Assembly (NCBI GenBank): GCA_961205875.1
Contig: OY540821.1
Location: forward strand, 7,812,001 to 7,876,000
DNA length: 64,000 bases
Origin: Sialis fuliginosa
Taxonomy: Eukaryota; Arthropoda; Insecta; Megaloptera; Sialidae
Direction of reading: 5' to 3'
Position 1 is the first letter of the stretch. Each line of letters starts with the position of its first letter. The position numbers were made by a program, and so were the translations under genes. Below, one piece after another: positions 1-10,079 of this stretch. A model generated the notes under the pieces. The model saw only the letters and a program-made list of their open reading frames with translations, was not told the origin of the DNA and did no database searches.

Positions 1-1964
1 TACTTGTATCACGTAGATCTAATCGAGATCTATAATTTGAAACCAAAATCCGCGTGGCAGCTGTTCCGAGTGTCGAGATATACTGATTTTAAATTTACGC
101 TAGCGCGCAAAACTGACCTTTGCGCGTTACATCAAGTTTCTGAAATACCCACCAAATATTTGGCGTAAAACACTATAAGTTGATGAAGTTATTAACATCA
201 AAAATAGATTAATTTGACACAGTAAGCTTATAACTAATTAAAAATGCAACCACCGACCAGAAGAATTGAATGAATGTTATCAATATAAAAATCAACGATT
301 CACAATTTATTCTATATATCACACAAAAGAAAATGTCATGCACCATTTTCACAAATTCAAAAGTACTAATGAACTGATATTTATCACAGCCTTCATAGAT
401 CAACTCATGTAGAAAATAACTTATTTTTATCTATATCAGGGACAGATAAAAGTTATATGCCGGGGGTTTTGATAACTCTATAATAGAAAAAGGGGCCGCC
501 ACCGTTTCTCGTTTTGTGTATATAATAATAATCAATGAAATGCATATATGCGTATATATATGTATATGGCATTATATCATATAGTAGCTCAAGTTTCAAT
601 CTATTTTATGTATAATTTAATAGTAGAGTAGAAGGGGAAATTATTTGTGTACATGTAGGGGACACTGTGGATATTTACAACGTTTAATTAATTACGTATC
701 TGTTAGGCTGTCGTTATGTCATGTATAAATTAATCGTATTTTAATTTTTGTGGACGTGTTTATTTATTTAAAAACGTTTTAACATAAATAGTATAATTTT
801 TGTGATATTTACATTTGGATGTAAAATTTTGTGGATTTTTTAAATGCAATATCTGGGAAATTATTAATATAATAATAATATCAATAAGTATATATTAATG
901 TGTAATAAAAATTTATTTTATTAAAATTTCGTTTGCAAAATTAGGAACGGACTTTTTTCAAAAAATTCTTATGAGTTATTCCATCTAATATGATCCTTTT
1001 AAGAAAATTAGTCGATGACTATTTTTGATTTTCGTTATATTTTGTACATTGTTTACCCTATTAATTTTCAAATGTGGTTTAGAATAATACCCTAAGTTTG
1101 CTCCGATTTTGGTTGTCTGCGTCAGGGGTAAACCAGGGTTTAATTGCAAAATTCTTCAGATTTTCTGATTTTTGCTAAATAGCGGTCTAAATAAGTATTA
1201 TACAAAAAAAGTTTCAAATAAAAGTTATTCACTATAAAATTCCTTACAACCTCCATTTTGAAAAAAATAAAAATACACTGAAAAAAATGTCTGAAAACAC
1301 ACCTTTTCTACGCTGTAATAACTAATAAAGTTTAACGTTTTTTAAGTACCACTGGAAAATAAACATTTTGTGGTACAAAATAATCACTGAAAATTAGGAC
1401 TTAATATCTTCAATTGTTTTTGTTTTATTAAATTGTTAATAATGGAATCATGCTTATCTTTGATTAACAACAAACGTTTTTGTAAAACCTTTATTTTTGT
1501 AATTTTTTCTTCTTCTGTAAGTAGTAAAACTGTACCTAAAAATTCCTATTTTAGGTACTTTTAAGCCTGGACAGCCTGAGTTATATTAAATTAAATCGAT
1601 ATAACTGTTTTAAAATTTCAATAAATAAATATGAATATAAATTTCTATTACAGTCGAACTTCGAAAATCTGACTTAAAACCAAATAAAAATACAACAAAT
1701 TAACACACATTATAAACATATAAATTTACCACAATATATATAAAATCCTGATAAGAGCGTATCCTTTTTCATCCCAAATAATAACAATTCTTTAACATTC
1801 ACAAATTGTAGTGGTCCATTAAAAACAAACAAATCAAAAGGAGGGAGGGAGAGAGAGAGGCTACTACTGGATCCTATTCTTTCATTCAAACCATTTCCGA
1901 GCCTTTAGGGGAGATCTTTTACTTGATAACGTCATGCTTGCCCCTTTTATGCGGTGACCACAAA
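1..1964. other. AT-rich DNA with no supported gene
   Basis: I see no coding region, RNA gene or element with paired ends. The only local structures are a short perfect hairpin at 104-126 (8-bp stem CGCGCAAA/TTTGCGCG, 7-nt loop) and a purine-rich GA tract near 1840-1862. Positions 1230-1400 hold AT-rich text loosely resembling the fold-back at 22.45 kb, too weak to call. Confidence 0.6.
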
Positions 1965-2017
1965 CAGGGCCGTACTAAAAGATATTTGTTTTTAGATTTA
2001 AGATTTTTATTATTAAA

Positions 2018-2308
2018 CTAGCACATTGGACCCGGTGTTTCTTGGGGATATAAATTTAATCTGAATAAATCCATTAAACATTGTATTCTCTTATCGCTAG
2101 TTATTTTCACAGCGCACGCGATAATTCCTCTTCAACTTCATGAAATTTACACAAAATATATGCACATTATACACCTCAACATTCTTCGTGAAATACTCGA
2201 TCCATTAGTGAAAACCGGGATAAAATCCGTTCAGTAGTTACTGAGAAAATCGTACAAACAAACAGATAGACTGACGCGGCAAAGAACTTTGTTTTAGGTA
2301 TACATATA
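2018..2308 (-). mobile_element. Helitron-like non-autonomous element, family 1
   Basis: Read on the minus strand, the element ends at CTAG followed by T, preceded by a GC-rich stretch (CACCGGGTCCAATGTGCTAG) as in other family 1 copies at 4991, 5706 and 12097. Its other end carries the family's conserved stretch 'AAATCCGTTCAGTAGTTACT' (plus strand 2223-2242), then GACGCGGCAAAGAACTTTGT. No target-site duplication is expected for Helitrons. The exact 5' TC is not clear here, so that boundary is approximate. It has no coding capacity. Confidence 0.6.
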
Positions 2309-2553
2309 TATAATTACACTAAAATTTTGATAGTGTGCTCTTTGTACACTCGAACATAAATTTTAATACTTTGCACTAAATTTTAACGCGTACTGATGTT
2401 TTTTAATTTTTTTTCGAAAATATGTATAAAGAAAAATTTTACTAATTATACATAAGGCGAATATTTAATCGTTTTGTAGGGGGCCGAGGTATGTAAGTCC
2501 CACTTAAGTTTTGAGTTATGATTCCTTCCGATTCAAAAAGAGAGAGTTAAAAT

Positions 2554-2600
2554 TAGAGGTGTACCGGAATTTCAGTAGGAACTCACTAAAAAATCAACCT
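2554..2600 (+). mobile_element. Terminal fragment of family E (hAT-like)
   Basis: TAGAGGTGTACCGGAATTTC is followed by GGAACTCACTA, matching the left end of the complete family E element at 24436. No partner right end was found nearby, so this is a truncated copy. The small ORF that overlaps it is not a gene. Confidence 0.55.
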
Positions 2601-3510
2601 TTTTGCGATTTAAAAAAGTCTACGCAACCAAATTTAGAAAAATTACATGAAAATGTAGGTCTAGGTACTAGCTATCGATTCCACCATGCCTTAGCCTGTA
2701 TATATTTCATTAGTCACGCTTTCATTTCTAGACGTCTTTTTCCTATCAGACCGCTGCACTATAAAGTATTCATATTTAGTGCAAAGTAAGTATTAACTTT
2801 AAGTGGAAACTATTTATTCAATGTTCCATAATTTGTTTTTATTGAAAAATTAATTTTTCGTGCAGTACATTTGTTATTAGTTGAAACGATTAAATAAAAA
2901 GTGTTTATGATTTAAAAAAAAAGTGCATTTAAATACAAGCCTTTGTTTTATATTATTTTTAGATTAATATAACCCATTTAAAAGTTGAAATAACTATAGT
3001 CAAAACTAATTATACTCTAACAATATCTCAACAATTTTTTTGGTCATGCTAGATTCAATTTGTCAATTATAATTAAAAATATTAAAATGATAGTATGGGA
3101 CTAGTTGGATTATCATGTTATAAATAATAAGGGACATTTGTTGATATGCTTCATCATTTAATAAACGATATCAACGCAACAACTGTGAAAATAATTACAA
3201 GTTGGACGAACGCGTGCTATTGTTATAATTAATTGGACATTTTGAGTGATTGAGTTTATTACAATCTAAATCAAATTATTTACTAATATTATTTTAAAAT
3301 TTGAATATTCTTTTATTTAATAAATATTCTCATATTACCAATTATTATTGATTTTCGGGTGGAAGCCAAATTATTAACTTTAAGAATTTCTATGAAAAAT
3401 TCCTCCATCTACAATGTTTAATAATAATTATAATTTGAAATTCCTAATATAAAATCAATACTGATATAAATCTGAAATTTATGTAAGTACATTGTAAATT
3501 TTATTTTGAA
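2601..3510. other. AT-rich DNA, nothing recognised
   Basis: No paired terminal repeats, tandem repeats or coding signal could be seen. It lies within the putative large hAT-like interval described at 1965-4581. Confidence 0.5.
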
Positions 3511-3694
3511 TCATAGTATAGAATTGTCCCTCGCCGCGTCTGTCTGTCTGTTTGTCTGTGCATGATTTTTTCAGATACTACTGAACGGATTTTATTCCCG
3601 TTTTATAGTGTTTCACTAGAAAGTTGGTAAAAAATAATAGCTTTATTACAGATTAAATTAACATCCCCGAGGAACACCTGGCCGAATGCGTTAG
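3511..3694 (+). mobile_element. Short Helitron-like element, family 1
   Basis: It begins TCATAGTATAGAATTG, continues CGCCGCGTCTGTCTGTCTG and 'TACTGAACGGATTTTAT', and ends in a GAGGAACACCTGG stretch and GTTAG followed by T. This is the family 1 layout (5' TC, hairpin-prone 3' end), with the usual CTAG degenerated to TTAG. At 184 bp it is an internally deleted copy. Confidence 0.6.
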
Positions 3695-3719
3695 TATATT
3701 ATAAATTTGGTAATTTTTA

Positions 3720-3830
3720 AAATATTTGTTTGTTCCGACTTAAAAAATTACTGATTCGATTTTGGTGGGATTTTCAATGTCCGAAAGAACCTAAAATTAG
3801 TTAATTTTGATTCTGTCATTGGTTGGATCT
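3720..3830 (+). repeat. Helitron-related remnant
   Basis: The phrase 'ATTCGATTTTGGTGGGATTT' followed by TCAATGTCCGAAAG and a 'CCTAAAATTAG' motif parallels remnants at 6400-6470 and 34180-34250. Termini are absent. It is probably an old family 1 relative. Confidence 0.4.
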
Positions 3831-4130
3831 ATAATATCAGAAGTAGATAAAATAACATTCTTTACTTGTAAAATAAAGAAAAATATTATTTTCTTGTCGG
3901 AGTGTTTCTGAAACTGAAACAAAAACACTTCTGAAGAAGACCTCGAGAGTCGAAACTTCAAGTGAAACAAAACGATAACGTGGAGATAAAAACTCGGAAA
4001 ATCTAGTTCCTAAAGAAAAACTACCTGCTTTAAATATATTTTGACGTAGAACTACGTAACCTCGGGAGCACAAATGCAACGAAATATGTCAAACTTTGAA
4101 AGATTATATCATTGCCATTTATAAAAATAC

Positions 4131-4149
4131 CCCCCCCCCCCCCTCCTCC
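4131..4149. repeat. Poly-C tract
   Basis: A run of 15 or more C, followed by CTCC, is unusual in this AT-rich setting. Its length is likely to be variable and prone to sequencing error. Confidence 0.8.
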
Positions 4150-4192
4150 AAATATACTGACTATTACATTAATTATATTAATATTACATATG

Positions 4193-4382
4193 CACTTTTA
4201 GAAGAGCCCTGAAGATGTCCACTGCAATGTGTGACGAAACGTTGGCCGATAACACGACCAAACCGACGCGGCTTACACCCAGAAGTCAAGATCCATATCA
4301 AGATCACCGCGGAAGCCTCAAGACTTGTATTACATATTTTCTATAACAAAAAAGTGTTACAGTACATATGCTACTGTTTTTT
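4193..4382 (+). mobile_element. Retroelement-like block with hammerhead-like core
   Basis: CTGAAGA (4209-4215) matches the hammerhead consensus CUGANGA. It is followed by a possible stem II (GTCCAC 4217-4222 facing GTGTGAC 4229-4235, one bulged base) and then GAAAC (4236-4240), the second conserved box. Tandem hammerhead motifs of this kind are known near the ends of Penelope-like elements and in some other retroelements, so this is probably a small remnant of such an element. The following text (to about 4330) is less AT-rich than its surroundings. No reverse transcriptase or GIY-YIG coding remains, and a clear cleavage triplet was not located. Confidence 0.45.
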
Positions 4383-4476
4383 TAATAAAATCCGTTCAGT
4401 AGTTACTGAAAAAATCGTGCACAGACAGACATACAGACAGACGCAGCCGGGGTCTTTGTTTTATACTATGTATAGA
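4383..4476 (-). mobile_element. Helitron 5'-end fragment, family 1
   Basis: On the minus strand the fragment starts TCTATACATAGTATAAAACA with the preceding host base A, as expected for a Helitron 5' end. It continues through the GACAGACAG-rich stretch to the conserved 'CCGTTCAGTAGTTACTG' block, then stops against the hammerhead-like block. The 3' end is missing. Confidence 0.6.
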
Positions 4477-4581
4477 TGTAACATAGATTATATTTAGTCG
4501 AAATTGTATGAAACGTAGCTTCCGATCTTACTCTATTTAATACTCTTATTTCCGCACTAAAAATCCACTAGTACGGCCCTG

Positions 4582-4958
4582 CATTACAACTAGCAACGCA
4601 AAGCTACTGACTGTTAAATGAGAGGATGGCTGCATTCACAATGCACTCGTTTGGAAAATTTCAAAAGGGCCGCCACAAAATTTCCTGCATTGCCATTCGA
4701 TACGCCTGTGAAAACCAAAGGGAGATCAGGGGGAGGGGGAGAATGTTGTTGATACGGCTTGTTTTGAGTCGTACGTCATTTTTTTTTTCACCGAACCCTC
4801 GTGTAATAAATATCAATACAATTTTTGCAGACATATAAAATTTTTGTTTTACTTACTGTGTGAATGAACCTGATTCTTGAGCACAAGTTGCGTCTTTTTT
4901 GTCTTATTTTAGTCAAGTAAAAACAATATATTATAATAGGTTTATTACATTGAATTTA
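4582..4958. other. No gene; GC-enriched patch
   Basis: The stretch near 4655-4750 (GGGCCGCC, then GGGAGGGGGAG) is more GC-rich than its surroundings, but I could not assign it. A similar 'GGGGCCGCCAC' occurs at 494-504. Confidence 0.4.
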
Positions 4959-4991
4959 TATTCTTGGGTAATACCGAGCCCAATGCGCTAG
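4959..4991 (+). mobile_element. Helitron 3' terminus, family 1
   Basis: A short hairpin (CTTGG-GTAATA-CCGAG, with a G-T pair) is followed about 12 nt later by CTAG and then T. This is the classical Helitron 3' layout. How much upstream sequence belongs to the same copy could not be fixed. Confidence 0.6.
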
Positions 4992-5001
4992 TCTATCTAT
5001 A

Positions 5002-5387
5002 CAGTGTATTCCAAATTGATTAAACCATAGGAAATTTAACATGGGGACAATTAGAAGTGTTGTAGTAGCCTTTGATCGAATTTAACGATGTGTCATTGGT
5101 GCAATTTGAAATGCCGCCTCGAAACTAACTGATAAATTTTAAATTAATCAACAGTATTTTGTTTTCAACAATAAAATACATTAAAGTAAACATCCTAGAT
5201 AAAATTATAATAATATTTTTTGGCAGATATTTTGAAAACAAAATACTAATTACTATTTTATTAAATTTTGTGGCGGCATTTCAAAATGCATCAATCACAC
5301 ATCGTCAAATTTGACCAAAGGTTACTACAACACTTCTAACTGTCCCCATGTTAAATTTCCTATGTCTTAATCAACTTGGAATACACT
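5002..5387. mobile_element. Long-TIR MITE, family F, TA target
   Basis: The two ends are inverted repeats of more than 110 bp. The left arm (AGTGTATTCC, then AACATGGGGACAATTAGAAG, then GAAATGCCGCC) reappears as its reverse complement in the right arm with about 90% identity. Both ends abut TA. The spacer is about 130 bp, so a transcript would fold into a long hairpin. Long TIRs with a TA target suggest a Tc1/mariner-related MITE. Partial relatives lie at 16504 and 54280. Confidence 0.75.
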
Positions 5388-5389
5388 AT

Positions 5390-5706
5390 ATATATATAAA
5401 AATTAATGTTCGTTTGTATGTGATTTATAGATTCGGGAATTACTGAACCGATTTTAATTAGTTTTTCACCAATAGCTAGATAATTTTTCTGAGCAGTATC
5501 GTGGCTAATAATATTTTATGAAAACCTAAAATTTAACATCAACAGACAAAAAGAATCTTCTTCAAATCGTCTTAAATATTTTGTCGAACAATTAGATGCT
5601 TTTTGACACATGCTAACAATTAAATATTTTGGTGAGCATGTTGGGTGGACATGCTTATGTTTAATTAAATAAATATCTTCGGGTAACACCGGGTCCATTG
5701 CGCTAG
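5390..5706 (+). mobile_element. Helitron-like element, family 1
   Basis: It contains 'GGGAATTACTGAACCGATTT', then TTTCACCAATAG, and finishes with TCGGGTAACACCGGGTCCAT and GCGCTAG followed by T. The 3' terminus matches the copies at 4991 and 12097. The 5' end is placed just after the family F MITE and is approximate. No coding remnant is seen. Confidence 0.6.
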
Positions 5707-6389
5707 TATTCTACAAAACAAAATGCATCATCTTAATCATGTCTCCTAACTTCACATGAGTTTCACTATAATATCAACAACTTCCTGACTAATAACTTAA
5801 CAGTGCACTGACATAATAAAAAGTAATGGTCATAGGAAGCCACCCTATCAATCAAATAAAACAAATTTAATTAATCTAATGCATTTTGTCTTTAAATAAA
5901 AAATACCCCTTACGTAATCCAAGTTATTGAAGCAACAAAAAGCTATATACCATCTATATATATGTATGTATGTTACATAACTATGGACCACCATTCATCC
6001 CTGTTTCACATTATATCATGTTGTATGTGTATCTGAATATTTCCAATACATCAAATTGTATGTGATGGGAGAAATACGATGAAAATAGATGTATTATTTG
6101 TGCTATACAAAATTATTGCTGCAATTGGAAAATTGCAGTATATGTAACAGTACCTATCATAGTATGATTTAGATGTCTTTATATGTCAAAAAATATATAT
6201 GGTGCTGTCCATTTCTCATCAATTTTTCTTGTAAGTTTATATTTAAATGCATATTGACTGCAGAATTTAACTACGGTATGCTGGAAAATCAATGTTATTT
6301 CAAATGCTTGTCTGTATATAATGAATTTATTTTGATTTTTTTAATTTACATATTTATGTCGTTTTATCGCCAATTTTTATCTATCTGTC
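5707..6389. other. AT-rich DNA, nothing recognised
   Basis: No element ends or coding signals were found. A 76-codon ORF at 6173-6403 is low-complexity and hydrophobic, as expected of random AT-rich DNA. Confidence 0.5.
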
Positions 6390-6474
6390 TATTTACGTAT
6401 TGATGCGAAAACTATCGAACAGATTTTGATGGGACTTTCACTGTTCGAATGTCTAAGACCCTATAATTAATTTA
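6390..6474 (+). repeat. Helitron-related remnant
   Basis: 'ACAGATTTTGATGGGACTTT' followed by CACTGTTCGAATG and CCCTATAATTA closely parallels 34190-34250. Both appear to be internal pieces of the same old element. Confidence 0.45.
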
Positions 6475-6483
6475 GGCTATATG

Positions 6484-6606
6484 CAAGGTTAGTAAATACA
6501 CAGGTTGTCTCAGTAGCTTTTGACCAATCAGCTTGGGCATCCCAGATGACGTATTTCCCTCTCTCGCGCCGAGCTACTGAGGTTACCTTGTAATTTACAT
6601 ACCTTG
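6484..6606. mobile_element. Palindromic MITE of 123 bp, 8-9-bp target duplication
   Basis: The left arm CAAGGTTAGTAAATACACAG, then CTCAGTAGCT, is mirrored by the right arm AGCTACTGAGGTTACCTTG, TAATTTACATACCTTG. The flanks are GGCTATATG (6475-6483) and GACTATATG (6607-6615), 8 of 9 matching. A duplication of this length fits Mutator-like or hAT-like insertion, and the arms alone do not decide between them. It sits directly after the Helitron remnant, so it is the younger of the two. Confidence 0.65.
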
Positions 6607-6960
6607 GACTATATGATAATTAATTTACGACATATCTAAATTAAAGAAAAGAACATCGCATAAAATCAATGAATTTTGATTTTTGGTAAAATTTTTTGTA
6701 ACTTTTTCGATAAAAAAACTTAAATTTCCGCTCCAGGGGCATCCGAAATAAAAATGTTTATTTTTATCTCCTAAAGTTCTAAAGGATCAACTTTTAGAAA
6801 GAGTTGAAAAGAGTAAAAAGTGAATTATTTTATAAAAAAACTGTCGAATCAAAAAACTAAAAAAAATCATGAAAAATAAAAAATAATAATTTACTTGTAT
6901 TCTTTGGCACTTTTTACTCTTTAAAATTTTTCCAAAAATTGATCCTTTAGACTTTATGCC

Positions 6961-7294
6961 GTGTTTAGACCGAAAAAACAAAACAGCAACATCGTGCCTT
7001 TTTGACAAAAGTGCAATAAACCCAATGTATTTTTAAATACGATGTGTTTTGCTGTTTTGTTTTCTTTGGTATAAACCAAGATTGTCCAACCCGCGACCCG
7101 CGGGCCACATGCGGCCCTCGATGATAATTAACAAAAAAAAAATTATAATAATAAATTTACATTGAAATTAGTAAGATTAAAAAAAAGGTCCTCAGTTTTA
7201 TATTCTGGCCTGCGGCCCTTAGTAAATTAAATTAAATCAAATTTCTGCTATGCGGCCCAGAAGGTTCAAAAGGTTGGACACCTATGGTCTAAAC
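6961..7294. repeat. Fold-back repeat split by a hAT-like MITE
   Basis: The left arm GTGTTTAGACC, AACAAAACAGCAACATCG (6961-6994) is complemented by the right arm CGATGTGTTTTGCTGTTTTG (7041-7060) plus GGTCTAAAC beyond the inserted MITE. Removing 7077-7286 and one copy of its target duplication restores the arm. The same GTGTTTAGA motif begins text at 25668, suggesting a family. Confidence 0.6.
7077..7286. mobile_element. hAT-like MITE, 210 bp
   Basis: The terminal inverted repeats are CAAGATTGTCCAACC and GGTTGGACACCTATG. The flanks GTATAAAC (7069-7076) and GTCTAAAC (7287-7294) form an 8-bp target duplication with one change. GC-rich subterminal text (CCCGCGACCCGCGGGCCAC, GCGGCCC) resembles widespread hAT-type MITEs. 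Internal text is A/T-rich and noncoding. Confidence 0.8.
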
Positions 7295-7324
7295 AAGACA
7301 TTAGAAGATGAAATATTTTTAAAA

Positions 7325-7507
7325 CTAGCTGTTAGCTGCGACTTAATCCCCGAGGAAATTTTAAAAATCTAATCAAAGTAGCCTATGTCCTTCCTCAGGA
7401 TGCAAGCTATCTCTCTGCCTTTCATCAAGATTGGTTTAGTGGTTTAGCCGTAAAAAGGTAACAAACAAACAGACATACAGATAAAGTTACTTTCGTATTT
7501 ATAATAC
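7325..7507 (-). mobile_element. Helitron-like or RTE-like terminal fragment
   Basis: CTAG at 7325-7328 preceded by AAAA, then TTAGCTGCGACTTAATCCCC, resembles a minus-strand Helitron 3' end. The remainder ('CCTATGTCCTTCCTCAGGAT', AAGATTGGTTTAGTGGTTTA, AACAAACAAACAGACATACA) is also a theme seen at the 3' ends of RTE-type LINEs in insects. I cannot decide between the two. Confidence 0.45.
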
Positions 7508-8299
7508 CTAACCTAACTTTTTATAAGCTGTTTGACCTATGAATGACTTATGATTATAAATGTAAAATCAAAATTGAAACATGATGTATAAGCATTTATA
7601 TTTTATGCGAAAACAAATTTAATTATAAGCACAATAAAATGATTAGACGTTGTATAAAAAGTCTTGTAACTTTACGGATTCTGAATAAAATATTATGAAA
7701 AGGGGTTATAATTTACAAGCAAAATCAACTCAACTTTCCCTTATTGTGAAAATGACTTTATTAAAATGTTTACGTTTTATATAAACTTTGCAAAGCTCAG
7801 AATTATGTCTTGAAAATTATAAACTCGTGTTACAAATAACAACAGATTATTCTTAATTAAAATCCCCGAGTATAAATGAGAATTAAAGAAAATATTATAC
7901 TCATAAATATTAATTCCCGTTCAATAATTTCAACAAAAAAGTTTTTCGATAATTATCCGGCTTAATAATTTAATTATATAAAAATTCCAATATTTTATTT
8001 TTATTTCCAAGTTGAAAAATCGTGTCCGAGATAAGGTCAGATTCTTATTGTGCTACCTTTAAAACGTCAAGTGTTTTTTCGTACGCGGCTGTTCGTGGAT
8101 CTGTAAAATTTTCTTTCATTCGCGATAGCTTGTTAAAAAATACACCGATTTGAATATTTTGAAGTGAAACTTCCTTAACGAGACTAGTGAATTTGAATGA
8201 ATTGAATGACCATGCTTGAGTAGATGTATCAGAGAAATATGGATGAATAGCGCATGCGTACAAGTCACTTTACGTCGGTTATGCGTGAGAGATGAGTAA
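7508..8299. other. AT-rich DNA, no gene recognised
   Basis: No paired ends were found. A 72-codon reading on the minus strand (8045-8263) has a mixed composition but no motif I recognise and no neighbouring exon-like reading, so I do not call it a gene. Confidence 0.5.
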
Positions 8300-8760
8300 T
8301 GATAAGGTTTCGTAGTCTACGATTTATAAAAAAAAGGTATTTCAAAATTTTTCATTGAAAGTACCTACATTTTGGATTTTTTTCAGATTTTTTGAATCTG
8401 ATAGTTTAGAAATTAGAGGGGGGTTATGATAATGACGTTTCAAAGCAAATATATCGTGACTGAAGGGTTAAATCAAAAGGCCATATAACATTTTTTGTTG
8501 CATTTTAGGAGACCTTTCTAAATTCACCCCACTCAAGGGGTAAGTGAAAAAAAAATGTGTGTATAATTTTCAGTCTAGTATTCGTTATGATTTTCATTGA
8601 AAGTACTAATTTAAAGCTACATTTTGAAATTTTTTCAGATTTTTGAATCGATAGTTTAAAAATTAGAGGGTGTGGGGCGCTCTGATCAAAAGGACCTTAT
8701 ACATTTTTTGTTGCATTTCAGGAGACTTATCTATGGAGTAAGTGAAAAAAAGGAATAGTA
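8300..8760 (+). repeat. Family L repeat with internal partial duplication
   Basis: The phrases 'TTTCATTGAAAGTAC', TTTTTTCAGATTTTT, GAATC(T)GATAGTTTA, 'AACATTTTTTGTTGCATTT' and AGGAGACC occur twice, at about 8340-8560 and 8590-8750. The reverse complement of the unit appears at 62600-62860, and the boundary AGGTTTCGTAG, ACGATTTATAAA (8305-8330) matches the 62880 end. So this is a dispersed element with one tandemly duplicated segment. Confidence 0.6.
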
Positions 8761-9699
8761 GTTTTCGAGATTACTTTTGTGAAACACACACAAACTTCCT
8801 TTCTATATATTTTAGTATTTAAATAAAATGAAAGTTATGAAACAATACAAAAAATCAAATTTTTCTTTAAAATATAAATTTGAAAAATACACAATTGTTT
8901 AATACTCCAGAACAGTATCAAATTTCATAAAAATAAATCATACAAAATCTTAGAACATCTATAAACCAAACGTCATATGTAAAAAAAATTGTCAAAGAAT
9001 TTTCTACATAATACATTATTGTCACAACATAAAAATTACGTCATATCCCCTGCGATTATATAATAGACCACCAAGGGAAATGTTTAGTTTGATAAATGAC
9101 TTTATTTTGGCTACTTCCAACATATCACACAGAGCGTCTGCTATTTATGTTAAATGCATAATTGATAATAATTATGATAAATAATGTATTCAGGTACTTG
9201 GGAAAATTTTACTCATATAATAAATATATTTATGCAAAATTTGACAAATCTTTTAAAAGAAGTTACAAACGATTTGTCATTTGTCGAAGAAGCTATTTTT
9301 AAATATCTATATCTATGTGGGTGTTCATAGATATTTTATGTTATTTATCGTTTTTGATTTTTCGTTGTATGTAGGTATTTTTATAACGAGCTATAAGATT
9401 ACTACATATTAATAATTTAAATTAAATGCTGGATTTCTTGTACTAAGTATATATTGAGAGTTCGATTTATAATTTTTTGATATATCTATAGCAAATTTTA
9501 CAAGTTACCTTAGTAGAAATTTTTGCCATGGTTGCCACGAGACTTTCTTATACGTAATATTGAAAATAAATAGTGCGTGTATCTATACTTATACAAATAT
9601 TAATAGAACATAAAGTACAGAGAATATTGTTCTTATTGTTAAAACTTCTTTGTATAACCGTTTAAAAAATTAAAATGAAAAAAACATTTATCTGGCTAA
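8761..9699. other. AT-rich DNA, nothing recognised
   Basis: No ORF of note, paired terminal repeat or tandem array is visible. Confidence 0.5.
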
Positions 9700-10005
9700 T
9701 GTCCGGTGTTATAAAGGAGCTAGCAAATTTGCTAGCTAGCAAGCACTTTCAAATGGGGTATTAATTCTGTGATAGTATCTATGGATTAGCTATGAAATTT
9801 AGAGCAGTGATTCTTCAACGTATTGTAACACAGTTGGCATCTTTGACCGTACAAAATAATTTTCATAATATCGCCACTGTTTTAATACCGTTGGTGTTTA
9901 CATACCACGCGTGCTAAAGGAGAACTGTCATAGATAGGTTAAAACCTCATTTGAAAAGTGCTTGCTGGGTAGCAAATTTTGCTAGTTCCTTTATAATACC
10001 GGACA
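9700..10005. mobile_element. PIF/Harbinger-like MITE, family C
   Basis: The ends are TGTCCGGTGTTATAAAGGAG and CCTTTATAATACCGGACA, with TIRs extending about 60 bp (GCTAGCAA, AAGCACTTTCAAATG on each side). The element is flanked by TAA on both sides (9697-9699 and 10006-10008). A TWA duplication is characteristic of PIF/Harbinger elements. A second full copy is at 48013 (flanked by TTA) and a fragment at 13689. The core is noncoding. Confidence 0.8.
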
Positions 10006-10079
10006 TAAGAGATAGAAAAAAATAAATGGAGCATAAATTATACAAAATACCATTCTCTACAACCGAATATTTTTCTTTT

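Larger units (their letters stand above)
1965..4581. mobile_element. Possible large, degenerate hAT-like element
   Basis: The interval begins CAGGGCCGTACTA and ends TAGTACGGCCCTG, a perfect 13-bp inverted terminal match with a typical hAT-style start. Between the ends lie several other insertions: Helitron-like pieces at 2.0, 3.5 and 4.4 kb and a family E fragment at 2.55 kb. Against the call, the flanking 8-mers (ACCACAAA and CATTACAA) do not match, so the ends may belong to two different insertions. No transposase remnant is visible. Confidence 0.3.
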
